Shown here: positions 33,450-43,039 of the stretch, piece by piece | Position numbering within the stretch: position 1 is the stretch's first letter | How the letters are laid out: the number at the start of each line of letters is the position of its first letter | Source: JBBRCX01 sp038204465 | Lineage (GTDB): Bacteria > Planctomycetota > Phycisphaerae > Tepidisphaerales > Tepidisphaeraceae | Assembly (NCBI GenBank): GCA_038204465.1 | Contig: JBBRCX010000002.1 | Coordinates: 32,002 to 96,001 of the forward strand | Direction: 5' to 3' | Length of the DNA stretch: 64,000 bases | Notes under the pieces: generated by a model | Seen by the model: only the letters and a program-made list of their open reading frames with translations | Told to the model about the DNA's origin: nothing | Databases searched by the model: none | Made by a program: the position numbers and the translations under genes

Positions 33450-35071
33450 TCGGATTCCTCCTGCGTGGTGACTCCCAGTTCCGCTTCGGAAACGTGCGCT
33501 TCGGATTTGTCGCCAGGCCCGCCCGGATTGCTCTTTGACTCTGAGAGCTTGCGGACCGCTTCGGTGAAGTCCTCGCGTGTCTTCTGGCCGGGGTGAGCGT
33601 CGGCAACCACCTTTTCCGTAGCGGCGCCTTTGGCCCGCTTCGGGTCGCCGCTCCCGGCAACCGTCGATCGCTCGTGCACCGCGGCGTTGCGCCCGTCCAA
33701 AGTGCTCTCGTACTTCATGCCGATCGTTGTCTCCGGCTCATCCAGCATCAGCTTGTTCACCAGCTCCACGCCCTGCATCAGCGTGTGATCGGTGTTCGAC
33801 ACTTCGTATTTCCACATGCCGAACCGCCCCCGGCTGTAGATGCCGTGCTGCTCGAGGAACGGGATCGCCCTGGCAAGGATGTCGTCGCGCTCCACGCTTG
33901 GGGTCGGATAGCTGTAGTGGGCGTGATAGACCCACGTGTCGACGATGTCGTCCTTGTCCTTCTCCGCGATCATGCCCGCATTCACGAGACCCCGAACCGT
34001 GTCATCGACCACGCGGCTGCCGTCCACCGGCTTGAACTCGCTGTAGCTCGTCTCGCACAGCAGGCTGTAATAGCGGTCCTTGTCCGGCGTCATGTACGGC
34101 GAGTAGTTGCTCAAATACGTCGCGCGATAGAACGGGCAGTTGTCCTCCGGGAAGTACATCCAGCTCTTCGTGGATGGGCAAGGCTGCTTGATGCCGACGC
34201 CGACCATGTACCCGCCGCTGTGACGCAGCCCGGCCGTCGCCTTCTTGATCTCCTTGGGGACCTCGCCGTTCAGCACGTCGTTGCACAGCTTGTCCAGCGG
34301 CATCGCGGTGATCAGCTTATCGTACCTGATCACTTCGCCGTCCTTGAACCGCACCTCTTTCTTCAACAGGTTGATGAAGTCCACACTGCGGTTCAGATTG
34401 ACGTGGCCTTCCAGCGGCTTGCCGAAGCGGCGATAGAATTCGCCCGTGCCGCCGAAAAGCGGGAACTTGAACTGGTTGTTCGGGCCCCAGCCGAAGTCGT
34501 CGGTGCCCAGCACGATGTTCTTGATGGCGCGGTTCACATCGACAACCGCCACGCGCTCGCCGATCCACTCCTTGTTCATCAACTCCGCCGGATGCGCCCA
34601 GACCTTGAAGTTGTAGGGCTTCATGAAGTGCTTGACGATTCCGTCGCCGAACACCGCTTCCATGAACTCCTTGAAGTTCCTGGCGGACTTGTGGTCGCGC
34701 GTGGTCTGCGCTTCGATCAACCCCGTCAGGCACTCGTAGGTGACTTCATTCGGCAGGTAGCGGATGTTGTTCTGGAACGGGTAGGGCACCCAACTCTTGA
34801 ACATCCGCACCCAGCACTCGCGCATGTTCAGCTGGAAATCCTTGCCCATGAGCGTGTCGAAACACTGATCGTAATACTTGTAATGGCTGAACATCACGTG
34901 GCCGCCGATGTCCCAGGTGAAGCCCGCGGAGTCGGTGAAACTGCTCGCCAGGCCGCCGATGTACGAATTACGGTCGTAGACCTGGAAGTTCTGGTAGCCC
35001 AGCTCCTTCAGCCGGTAAGCGGCGCCGAGGCCCGTCGGGCCGGCGCCGATGATCACAATTTTCGGTTCCAT
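33446..35071 (-). CDS. UDP-galactopyranose-mutase-like FAD protein
   Basis: 541 residues from ATG 35071 (GAGGAG six bases upstream; the frame opens ten codons earlier). The N-terminal FAD-binding Rossmann motif IVIIGAGPTGLGAAYRL and the second motif GGLASSFTD match the UDP-galactopyranose mutase/protoporphyrinogen oxidase group. The YPFQNN and GGTGEFYRRF segments are in keeping with a sugar-nucleotide mutase or oxidoreductase. The last 75 residues (DGRNAAVHERS onward) are a charged, disordered tail. It forms an operon with the glycosidase/glycosyltransferase fusion 51 bases upstream, suggesting a role in surface or exopolysaccharide synthesis. Confidence 0.85.
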   Translation of the reverse strand: MEPKIVIIGAGPTGLGAAYRLKELGYQNFQVYDRNSYIGGLASSFTDSAGFTWDIGGHVMFSHYKYYDQCFDTLMGKDFQLNMRECWVRMFKSWVPYPFQNNIRYLPNEVTYECLTGLIEAQTTRDHKSARNFKEFMEAVFGDGIVKHFMKPYNFKVWAHPAELMNKEWIGERVAVVDVNRAIKNIVLGTDDFGWGPNNQFKFPLFGGTGEFYRRFGKPLEGHVNLNRSVDFINLLKKEVRFKDGEVIRYDKLITAMPLDKLCNDVLNGEVPKEIKKATAGLRHSGGYMVGVGIKQPCPSTKSWMYFPEDNCPFYRATYLSNYSPYMTPDKDRYYSLLCETSYSEFKPVDGSRVVDDTVRGLVNAGMIAEKDKDDIVDTWVYHAHYSYPTPSVERDDILARAIPFLEQHGIYSRGRFGMWKYEVSNTDHTLMQGVELVNKLMLDEPETTIGMKYESTLDGRNAAVHERSTVAGSGDPKRAKGAATEKVVADAHPGQKTREDFTEAVRKLSESKSNPGGPGDKSEAHVSEAELGVTTQEESE

Positions 35072-35122
35072 CTCTTGCTCCTCACAAAAGCCAGTCCGCA
35101 CGACATACCCAGCACTTTCCGG

Positions 35123-37873
35123 TTATGACCCGGGGGTGTGCTGGAACTGGTAGGAGAGCTCAGCGTCAGTGAGCGGGACGATCTTCCGCCGCGAGCGACG
35201 GTCGCGTTTGCTAATCGCGTCCTTGATCAATCCCTGCATGGTGCTGACGGTGCTCTCCCAACTGCACTGCAGTGCCTTCTCGGCCCCGCGCTGGATGCGC
35301 GCCGCATCCGGGTTCTCGATCGCCCGCTGCGCGGCGGCGATGAACTCTTCCGGAGTCCTGGCAATCTCGACCAGGTCGCTGTACTGGCGCACCACGTCTT
35401 TCACCGGCGTGCTGATCACGGGCTTGCCGGTGGCCAGATACTCCAACGCCTTCGTCGGGTTGATATATTCGGTGGCGGCGTTGAGCGCGAAGCACATCAT
35501 GTTCACGTCGAACGCCCTGCAGTAATTGGGCAGCACCTGGTAGTCGCGTGCGCCGAGCCAGTACAGGTTCGGGGCGAACGGCAGCAGGTTCGGGTCGACC
35601 TTCACCACCGGGCCGACCATCGCGAACGACCAGCTCGGGCGCATCTTGGCCATCTCGCCAACCATCGCGTAGTCCACGCGCTCGTCGACCACGCCGAACC
35701 AGCCGAGGATCGGCCGCTGCATGAAATCGATGTCAGGGGGAACGCTCGTGTTGGGGTCGTTGGCCCTGGAGAAGTGGCTGTACTCCACGCCACAGCCGAA
35801 GAAGTGCGCGTTGTCATGCAGCTGCTTTTTCTTTGTCCACAGCTCGTAGCCGCCGGTGAAGACGATGTCGGCGTATTCCATGAGCCGCCGCTCATTGTCG
35901 ACCAGCGTCTTGGGCGCGCCGGTGAACTGCGAAAGCTCGTCCATCGAGTCGTAGACGATGCCCCGGCTCTCGAAGTAGCCCAGCGACCAGGCCGCGTCCA
36001 TCGGGCTGTAGTACCAGAGCAGCGGCTTGTCGAACGTGCCATCATCGTTCAGCGATTCGATGGCGTCCTTCGCCCATTCCCGAAGCCGGGCCGGGAGCTC
36101 CTCGCTCTTCGCCCATGACGCGGGGCAGTGCGGGCAGGCGACCGTGACGTTCGGCATCACCTGGTGGAACATCAGTTCCGGCTCCGCGCCTTCCGCTTTG
36201 TCAAACACTGGCTCTTCCAGGAAGAGCACCGGGTGCTTCTTGGCGAAGCGCGAAAGAAATTGCTGCGGGCGTTGCCAGACAAAGCCCCACCGCAGATGGC
36301 TGAAGACGACGATGCCATAGCGGTCGGTCGCGCGGCCATCTTCAACGGCGGCCGACGCGGGTGTCTCAATGAAGAGCTGTGCATCGCCGGCGGTGAGCTC
36401 CGAAGCCAAACCTGGCGCCGGGTCGCTCAAGCGACCGGAGGCGGCCGCTTCGAGGGTGTGCTTCCCATTGCCGTTGCCGTTTTGTCGCGCGGCCGGAGTG
36501 GTCTCCTCATCGTCCCACGTGTCTCCGGTTTCAAGCGGCGTCTGCTCCTCTTCCACCTCTGTGGGCAAAATGACCCTTTCGAGCCGCCCGATCAGCGATT
36601 CGCCTGCGGCAATCGCGTTCTTGAATTGCTCGACGAGCGGCGTGGCCTCGCGTTTCAGGATGCCGTCCTGCTGCCGTTTCAGCGTGTACAGGCCCACCTC
36701 ATGGAGCTTCCCGATCCGGTGCGTCATCGCGCCGTCCCAGTCCATCTGGTCGAGCAGAGGCCACCAGATCAGCCCGAGCATCGGAATGCCTTCTTCGCGC
36801 AGCCGGCGGATGTGGTCGATCGTGTTGTCGAGCCAGATCTCCCGGTTGAGTGGCTTCCCGTCAACCGAGGTCTCGGTAAGCATCATGGGCAACCCGTACC
36901 GCTGGTAGTACGCGCTGCCGATGCCGTACAGGCCAACCGGATTGTTTGCCCGCGACTGTCGCACCGCGCCGCCGTGCATGTCGAGCTGCCAGTCGCTGTG
37001 CGGGTAATAATCCAACCCGAGCACATCCGGCGACTGCGGGTTGCTCCGCATCCAGTCCAGATCCAACTCGCTCATCCCGTAGCTCGTCAGCCAATTGTAG
37101 AGCGGGTGGTTCTTGTCCACGCGGCCCGTCAGCAGGTCCATCACCAGGAAGCGCCGCAGGTTCCGGCGGTTTACTTCTTTCTGCAGCGAGGCCGAGCGCG
37201 TCTTGTAGTTTTCCGCGGCGTCGCAAAGCAGGACCGTTGCGTCGGGCATCGTATTGCGGATCGCACGAATGCCCCGGCTCACCGCCTGCACGATCCGGCT
37301 CAGCACCGGCATGTAGCCGCGCCACTTGCGGCTGTGCGGTGGCCAAAAACCAAAGTCGCCGCTGAACAGCGCACTGACCAGCGGCTCATTGAACGGGCAC
37401 CAGGTCTTGATCGAGCTGCTGTAGCGCCCGACCAGCGCCTCGGTGAATTCTTCCAGCGCCTGCGGAAACTCCGGGTCACCCACCGCCTGCTTGAGCCAGA
37501 GCGGCGTCCCGAAGTGCATGACGTCGAGCATCAGGTTGACGCCCAGCTTTTCACATTCCGCTACCCGCTCGTCTGAGAACGAGAAGTCAAAGGTGCCGCG
37601 GGATGGCTCCAGCACGTGCCACGGGAACGCGTAGCGCAGATGCGTGATATGCAGTTCTTCGCGGGCGCGGCGGAGATCTTCGCGCCAAAAACGGTCGTGC
37701 TGAGTCCATTTAAACTGGTCTACATTTAGGTGCGGAAGAAACGAACACTCCACGCCGGCCCCCCACACGAACTGGGTAAACGGCAATGAATCGAGCTGCA
37801 GGGAATCTTTTTGCGCAATGGAAACCCCTGCGGTTTTTGCGGTCTGAAACGTCTGTGCGGTCGAAACTGCCAT
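35123..37873 (-). CDS. GH1-like glycosidase fused to glycosyltransferase
   Basis: 916 residues from ATG 37873. Residues 30-415 are a (beta/alpha)8 barrel like family 1 beta-glucosidases, with acid/base E163 in FNEPL and the nucleophile E334 in LTETSVDG. After an acidic, Gly/Asn-rich linker, residues 510-900 are a GT-B-like glycosyltransferase with a WQRPQQFLSRF start and a C-terminal KALEYLATGKPVISTPV nucleotide-sugar site. The gene leads the operon with the flavoprotein. A hydrolase-transferase fusion might remodel as well as extend a polysaccharide; whether the GH1-like half is hydrolytic is not known. Confidence 0.88.
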   Translation of the reverse strand: MAVSTAQTFQTAKTAGVSIAQKDSLQLDSLPFTQFVWGAGVECSFLPHLNVDQFKWTQHDRFWREDLRRAREELHITHLRYAFPWHVLEPSRGTFDFSFSDERVAECEKLGVNLMLDVMHFGTPLWLKQAVGDPEFPQALEEFTEALVGRYSSSIKTWCPFNEPLVSALFSGDFGFWPPHSRKWRGYMPVLSRIVQAVSRGIRAIRNTMPDATVLLCDAAENYKTRSASLQKEVNRRNLRRFLVMDLLTGRVDKNHPLYNWLTSYGMSELDLDWMRSNPQSPDVLGLDYYPHSDWQLDMHGGAVRQSRANNPVGLYGIGSAYYQRYGLPMMLTETSVDGKPLNREIWLDNTIDHIRRLREEGIPMLGLIWWPLLDQMDWDGAMTHRIGKLHEVGLYTLKRQQDGILKREATPLVEQFKNAIAAGESLIGRLERVILPTEVEEEQTPLETGDTWDDEETTPAARQNGNGNGKHTLEAAASGRLSDPAPGLASELTAGDAQLFIETPASAAVEDGRATDRYGIVVFSHLRWGFVWQRPQQFLSRFAKKHPVLFLEEPVFDKAEGAEPELMFHQVMPNVTVACPHCPASWAKSEELPARLREWAKDAIESLNDDGTFDKPLLWYYSPMDAAWSLGYFESRGIVYDSMDELSQFTGAPKTLVDNERRLMEYADIVFTGGYELWTKKKQLHDNAHFFGCGVEYSHFSRANDPNTSVPPDIDFMQRPILGWFGVVDERVDYAMVGEMAKMRPSWSFAMVGPVVKVDPNLLPFAPNLYWLGARDYQVLPNYCRAFDVNMMCFALNAATEYINPTKALEYLATGKPVISTPVKDVVRQYSDLVEIARTPEEFIAAAQRAIENPDAARIQRGAEKALQCSWESTVSTMQGLIKDAISKRDRRSRRKIVPLTDAELSYQFQHTPGS

Positions 37874-38019
37874 GCGCGTACACTCTTCCTTGCAAGCCCC
37901 ATGGCTCGCTCCAACCAATTCGACGGTCAGGTGTCCAAGCTTTGTGGGCGGAGCGGTCTGGCGGCTCTAAAAAGGGCCGCCGAGCCCAGCGTCGCTGTGC
38001 CCACGGAAAACTGGCTCCC

Positions 38020-38196
38020 TCAGCGGGTGCAGAACTGTTTGAGACGGCTATCAATGTAGCGCGTCCACACGGGTGGCGGCGCCGGCGATTCGGTGCGCTT
38101 CCCGTGTTTGTCCCACTGGGCAGCTGGATTGCAGGTCACTTCCGGGGAAGGATTTCCCTTCGCCGTCTCCGTATTCGCGTACGAATCACGCTTCAT
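38020..38196 (-). CDS. Possible 58-residue protein
   Basis: ATG 38196 is preceded by GGTGAGG at about five bases. The product starts MKRDSYANTETAKGNPSPEV and ends WTRYIDSRLKQFCTR, hydrophilic with two cysteines, no signal peptide. It lies 146 bases before the fusion gene on the same strand and could lead that operon. Weakly supported, since the region could equally be a long leader. Confidence 0.3.
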   Translation of the reverse strand: MKRDSYANTETAKGNPSPEVTCNPAAQWDKHGKRTESPAPPPVWTRYIDSRLKQFCTR

Positions 38197-38625
38197 GACA
38201 ACCTCACCCTGCACCATGTGCTTTTTGTGCCCGAGACACCGCTAGACGAAAGGGACAAAGCAAATAGTATGCCCCGGTACAATGTACCCAGCTTCACAGG
38301 ATTATGGTAGAGGCGGGTCTAAACTTTCTTGGGAAAATTTTCGATGAAAAAAAATGCGGAATCAGGGGATCACTGAAATCTCTGGACGCTCATTCTATCG
38401 CGTATTCTGACACAGTGTCCCCCCGCTGACAACCTGTCGCTGCAGCGACCTGATCATTATTTTTTAGCTGATGATGACTGAGGCGATGTGGAGTCTCGTC
38501 GCCCGGGGGAGATCGTCGTCTGACCGGTGTGCCGCTCGCTTGATGAGCTAGTGGACGGGAACGAGGTCCGCTTTCGGGCAGTTACCGCGGTTGCCGCTGG
38601 GGCAGCGGACGGTTTGAATGGGCCG
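38197..38625. other. Gene-free stretch with AT-rich promoter-like part
   Basis: About 430 bases. The piece 38330-38480 is clearly AT-richer than its surroundings (AAAATTTTCGATGAAAAAAA and ATTATTTTTTAGC), suiting promoters for the divergent sugar operon and the receiver-like gene. The palindromic CTGTCGCTGCAGCGACCTG (about 38430-38448) lies within it. No gene seen. Confidence 0.45.
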
Positions 38626-38967
38626 ATGCTAACCGACCCGCCCCTGCCGGTCCTCGTGCTGGTGCGCGATCTGATCTTTTCCAGCCGAATTGCTGCTGAA
38701 GCGAGGGCGCTGGGGATCTCAATTCAAATCATTCGGGACCCCGCGAAGCTTCCACAGACGCCAGGCCGGCGGCTCCTCGTCGATCTAAATCTCGCAGGCG
38801 CCCTCGACGCCGCCAAATCCTGGAGAGCGAACTCGAGCTCGAACGTGGTGGGCTTCGTCTCTCACACCGACGCTGAGACCATTTCAGCGGCCCGGCGCGC
38901 GGGGCTGGATCGGGTGATGCCGCGCAGTCAGTTCGTGGAAGAGCTGCCGGCGCTTCTGAAGGGATGA
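38626..38967 (+). CDS. Small receiver-like protein
   Basis: 113 residues from ATG 38626; the frame continues back to 38527 but the fold starts here. The alternating beta/alpha pattern (VLVLVRDLIFSSRIA, GISIQIIRDP, RLLVDLNLAG, VVGFVSHTD, VMPRSQFVEELPALL) mirrors a response-regulator receiver. D53 in LLVDLN sits where the phosphoacceptor would be, but the first acidic pair and the conserved Lys are missing (RDL and PRS instead). It may be a pseudo-receiver. It converges on the DUF4838 relic. Confidence 0.7.
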   Translation: MLTDPPLPVLVLVRDLIFSSRIAAEARALGISIQIIRDPAKLPQTPGRRLLVDLNLAGALDAAKSWRANSSSNVVGFVSHTDAETISAARRAGLDRVMPRSQFVEELPALLKG

Positions 38968-38980
38968 GAGCTGCGCCGCT

Positions 38981-40992
38981 TCAACTGGCGGCGAGCGCGG
39001 GCGCTGCCGCTGCTGCTTCAGCTTTGCTCTTGAGGTGCGCCTCCAGCTCATTGGGACGCCACTGCCAAACCGTGTCCATCATGAATGAGTCGAGAGCGGG
39101 GTGCAGCAACTTCTCATTCTTGAACAGGAAGTCCTGCACGCGCTTGAATCGTTCGCGCGTCTGCTCGTCGCCACGAAGATATGCCTCGAGCATCGGCAAC
39201 ATGGCATCGAGCAGTTCCAGGTGTTTCTGAAAATACTTCCACGACCATTGAACCGCGCCCCGCGTTCGCGACAGGTTCCGCTTCGCCACCGGCCTGATCT
39301 CACCGATCTCTTTTCTCATCTTCGGCAGGTTCTTCAATCCCCGCGCGATGCGCCGCTCATCAGGGCTGCCCAGGTAAACCGGATCGAAGATCGGCTCCCA
39401 CAGTTTCGACATCGTGCGGAAGAACGCCTCCGCCCGCCGGGCCTCCTTCCCGAAGGCGTCGCCGAAGCTCTCGCGGACGATCTGCTCGAAGCTGAGTCGC
39501 TTGTCCCAGAGCGTCCGGGCCATCACGTCCATCAACAGGTTGTGCGGGAAGCTCATGCGCTGGTTCTGGCAACTGTTCAATCCGTGAAGCCCGATGCTAA
39601 AGAGCCCGCGGATGTCCTTATGCAGCACGCGGGCGATCGTGAACATGTTCGGGTCGTAAAAGCATGCCCAGATCGCGTGGTAATCGAAGTCAAAGCCGTT
39701 GCCGGCAAACTGCGCCTGCCAGTCGCTCAGGTACTTCACGTTCACCTGCGGCGTCCTGGGAAACTGCAGTTTGTTGCGGACGTATTCGGTCTGCCGCTCT
39801 TCAGTTGCCCCGCCTTCAAAGAATGAGCGACTGTACGCGCGCGTAATCGGCGCAAACATCAGTACGAAGCGCTCCGGGTTCCTGATCCGCGACCGCTGCG
39901 GGGCCCACAGCAAGTCGACGTAGATGACAAACACGATCCGCGTTGAAAGCCCGGCCGCCGCGAGCTTTTCGTCGACTTCATTGAGCATGTCCACGTAAAA
40001 GTCGCTCGGGCGCGCCACGACGCTTTCCGGCCGCTCATCGTGATTGTTCGACCCGTCGGCAAGCCAGAAGTGGATCAGGTTTCACCTCCCGGTTCTCGCT
40101 CGCGTACTCCACGATGGCGTCGGTCATTGTTTCGCGCACCTGCGGATTGCCGTAGTTGAGGTTTGTGTTCAGCGTGATCCCGCCGAATAGCTCGCACTTG
40201 CCGGTGATCTGCGCCAGCCATTCGCGCTTCTCCTCGGGAACGTCATCGCTCTTTGAGACGTCCCAGCCGACTTCCCCGGAAATTCCCAGCGCCGCGCAGG
40301 TCCAGCCGTGGCCCATGCGCTCGAAGTTCATCCCGCGCTTCTCGATCTCCCGCACGATCCCGGCCACGCCTGCCTCCAGCTTCTTCTGGTCCAGCGACTC
40401 AGGCTTGAGGTTCTTGCTGCCGCGATGCTCGTACCAGCGCTTAAAGAAGATCGTGCCCAGGTGGAACTGGATGAAGTAGCCGTTCATCTGCTGCTTCGCC
40501 ATCCAGTCAATAAGATCTCTCACGTGCTCGAACGAGCACGCCCCCTCGATCGTAATGGTTCGGTAGCGATACGACGCCGTCTCGTTGATGTCCGCGCCTT
40601 TGAGCACAATGGACCGAAGCTTCGGCACGACCTCGCCGCGCTTGCCCGGCCGCAACCAGCGAAAACCCAGTTCGCGCAGGTACCGGTAGACCGCAAACAA
40701 AACGCTGCGCGGATTGGAGCCGGCCAAGCGTCACGCTCCGGGTCTTCGAGTCAACCTTGATTCGGATCCAGTCATCGTGTTCTGAAATGCGCGCGGTACG
40801 AATACCCAGATCAGCCGCGAGGCCCAATCGAAACGTGACGCCCTTGCCGTCCGTCGCTTTCGTAGCGGTCACGCGTAGTGCGTTCCCACTCGCCAGCCGC
40901 AGGTACCGGCTCAGCTCTCGCGCCGCAAACTTTATCGTCGGATGCTGCGACGCGATGACAATGCTTCCGGCTGCTTTGTCGCTCACTGTCAA
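38981..40992 (-). pseudogene. DUF4838 / alpha-glucuronidase-like gene broken by two frameshifts
   Basis: Three consecutive frames make one protein of about 670 residues. The first (from a TTG near 40992) carries KFAARELSRYLRLASGN and switches near 40729-40733 to AGSNPRSVLFAVYRYL; the second changes near 40066-40070 to LIHFWLADGSNNHDE and continues to the stop at 38981. Each switch fits one extra base. Upstream of the TTG the frame reads SAAAACSVAGKGE after an in-frame TAA, so a signal peptide may also be lost. The family contains secreted glycoside-hydrolase-like proteins (DUF4838 plus a GH20-like N-terminal domain). True decay or assembly error cannot be told apart here. Confidence 0.8.
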
Positions 40993-41143
40993 TTCTCCCT
41001 TGCCCGCAACGCTGCACGCTGCAGCGGCAGATTAATGCTCGCCACAGGTTCCAACAAGAAGCCGACTTGTCAGCAGCGCCTCAGAGCATAAACTCTGGCC
41101 ACTGCCACGCTGTTCGAGCCGACTCAACCAAGGGTGCCAGACC

Positions 41144-42169
41144 ATGCCGCTCATGACCACCAAGCCGATGTTCGACCTTGCCTATGACGGCGGGTTCGCC
41201 GTCGGAGCGTTTAACGTGAACAACATGGAGCTGGCCCAGTCGATCATCGACGCCAGCGCAAGGGAAAGCAGCCCGCTCATCCTGCAGATCAGCAAGGGCG
41301 CACGCAAGTACGCCAACATCCGCTATCTCAAGCACATCATCGACGCCGCGGTCGAGGAGCACCCCGAGCTTCCCATCGCAATCCATTGCGATCATGGCGA
41401 CACCATTGATCTGATCCGCACCTGCATCAACGACGGCTACACCAGCGTCATGATCGATGGAAGTCATCACCCCTACGACCAGAACGTGCGCTTGACGGCC
41501 GAGGCGGTGAAGATCGCGCACGCCGCCGGCGTCGCCGTCGAGGCCGAGCTGGGGATGCTCGGCGGCATCGAGGAAGACGTCGTCGGCCTCGATGCGGCGG
41601 AGTATGAGAAGAATGTCGAGAAGTTTCTCACCGACCCCGCGCAGGCCGCCGACTTCTGGCAAAAGACCGGCATCGACAGCCTCGCCGTCGCGATCGGCAC
41701 CAGCCACGGCGCTTACAAGTTCAAGCACGAGGCGAAGCTCGCCTTCAGCCGCATCGAGCAGATCATGCAGACCTGCCCCGGCCTCCCGCTGGTGATGCAC
41801 GGCAGCAGCAGCGTGCCGCAGGAATTCATCGATCTCGTCAACCAGTACGGCGGCGCCATGCCCAACGCCAGGGGCGTTCCTGAAGACCAGATCGCGATGG
41901 TCGTCGGAAAATACGGCGTATGCAAGGTCAACATCGATACCGACCTTCGTCTGGCGATGACTGCCAAGATCCGCGAGATCTTCGCGACCAAGCCCGCGGA
42001 ATTCGATCCTCGCAACTACCTCGGCCCCGCCCGCGACGCCATCACCCAAATGGTCCAGCGCAAGCTGCACGTTCTCAACAGCGCCGGCAAGGCCGACGCA
42101 ATCAACAAGCATTGGGAAGAACTCGGCCGCCCCTTGCCGGAGTTCTACCGCAAGGTGAAGGCTGCTTAA
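41144..42169 (+). CDS. fba: Class II fructose-bisphosphate aldolase
   Basis: 341 residues. It reversibly cleaves fructose 1,6-bisphosphate with a zinc ion. Zinc and catalytic residues are visible in HCDHGD (H81, D83, H84), EAELGMLGG, GTSHGAYK and the glycine loop VMHGSSSV, together with the substrate motif NIDTDLRLA near residue 265. Start ATG 41144; ATG 41156 is possible. It is monocistronic, followed by a repeat-filled gap. Confidence 0.96.
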   Translation: MPLMTTKPMFDLAYDGGFAVGAFNVNNMELAQSIIDASARESSPLILQISKGARKYANIRYLKHIIDAAVEEHPELPIAIHCDHGDTIDLIRTCINDGYTSVMIDGSHHPYDQNVRLTAEAVKIAHAAGVAVEAELGMLGGIEEDVVGLDAAEYEKNVEKFLTDPAQAADFWQKTGIDSLAVAIGTSHGAYKFKHEAKLAFSRIEQIMQTCPGLPLVMHGSSSVPQEFIDLVNQYGGAMPNARGVPEDQIAMVVGKYGVCKVNIDTDLRLAMTAKIREIFATKPAEFDPRNYLGPARDAITQMVQRKLHVLNSAGKADAINKHWEELGRPLPEFYRKVKAA

Positions 42170-42184
42170 GTATCAAAGAAGATC

Positions 42185-42378
42185 TACCGCGAAGGCGAAA
42201 AGACGCGAAGAAAGAAATCAGCCACCGATAGACACCGATGCACACAGGTAATTCGATTTTAGTAAGTCCGACAACCAGCGGTTTCTCTTTGCATCGATGC
42301 GCATTCGTATATGGCTACTCTTTCTCTTCTTCGCGGCTTCGCGACTTCGCGGTTGATCCTTGATTCCGCCTTCGCGGT
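42185..42378. repeat. Repeat-rich intergenic element
   Basis: Arrays of TTCGCG motifs lie at both ends in opposite orientation: ACCGCGAAGGCGAAAAGACG at 42186-42205 and CTTCGCGGCTTCGCGACTTC around 42329-42348, with another TTCGCGGT at 42370-42377. Between them is GCCACCGATAGACACCGATG (42221-42240), related to the inverted repeat near 10871. A similar TTCGCGTCTTCGCGCCTTCG sits at 57948-57967. It looks like a dispersed non-coding element with inverted ends. Confidence 0.55.
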
Positions 42379-42384
42379 GAGATT

Positions 42385-43026
42385 ATGGCCTCAGTGCGGC
42401 AGGAACTTCGGGTGGATTACACGCATGGGAAGCTCGACGAGAGCGACATGCTTGCCGATCCGGTCGCCCAGTTCGCCCGGTGGTTCGCCGAGGCTGAGGG
42501 AGCGGGGCTGCTGCAGCCCAATGCCATGACGCTCGCGACCGCCGACGCAGCCGGAGCGCCTTCGGCCCGGATTGTGCTCTTGAAGGAGTTCGACCCGCAA
42601 GGCTTCGTCTTCTTCACCAACCATGACAGTCGCAAGGGACGCGAGCTGACCGTGAATCCACAGGCTTCGCTCCTCTTCTTCTGGGAACCGCTCGAGCGGC
42701 AGGTGCGGATCGAGGGCAGCGCCGAAGTGGTCGACCGCGCTGCGAGCGAGAAGTATTTCCACTCTCGCCCACGGGCGGCGCAGATCGCCGCGTGGGTCTC
42801 CCAGCAAAGCAGCGTGATCGCGTCGCGGATGGAACTGGAACAAAAATATGCCCAGCTCGCGAGCCGATTCGGCGAGGATCCCGTGCCGCTGCCCGACTTC
42901 TGGGGCGGATACCGCATTGTTCCCCGCGCCTTTGAGTTCTGGCAGGGCCGTGTCAGCCGACTTCATGACCGGCTGCTGTATTCCCGCGATGGCGATAGCT
43001 GGAGCCTCCGCCGCCTCTCGCCTTGA
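42385..43026 (+). CDS. pdxH: Pyridoxamine 5'-phosphate oxidase
   Basis: 213 residues, the standard length. It oxidises pyridoxamine or pyridoxine phosphate to PLP with FMN. The FMN-binding and substrate motifs are seen: ARIVLLKEFD, FFTNHDSRKG, VRIEGSAEVVD, WVSQQSSVI and the C-terminal WQGRVSRLHDRLLY. It precedes a membrane-protein gene by 13 bases and is probably co-transcribed with it. Confidence 0.97.
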   Translation: MASVRQELRVDYTHGKLDESDMLADPVAQFARWFAEAEGAGLLQPNAMTLATADAAGAPSARIVLLKEFDPQGFVFFTNHDSRKGRELTVNPQASLLFFWEPLERQVRIEGSAEVVDRAASEKYFHSRPRAAQIAAWVSQQSSVIASRMELEQKYAQLASRFGEDPVPLPDFWGGYRIVPRAFEFWQGRVSRLHDRLLYSRDGDSWSLRRLSP

Positions 43027-43039
43027 CCGAGTGCCCTGA

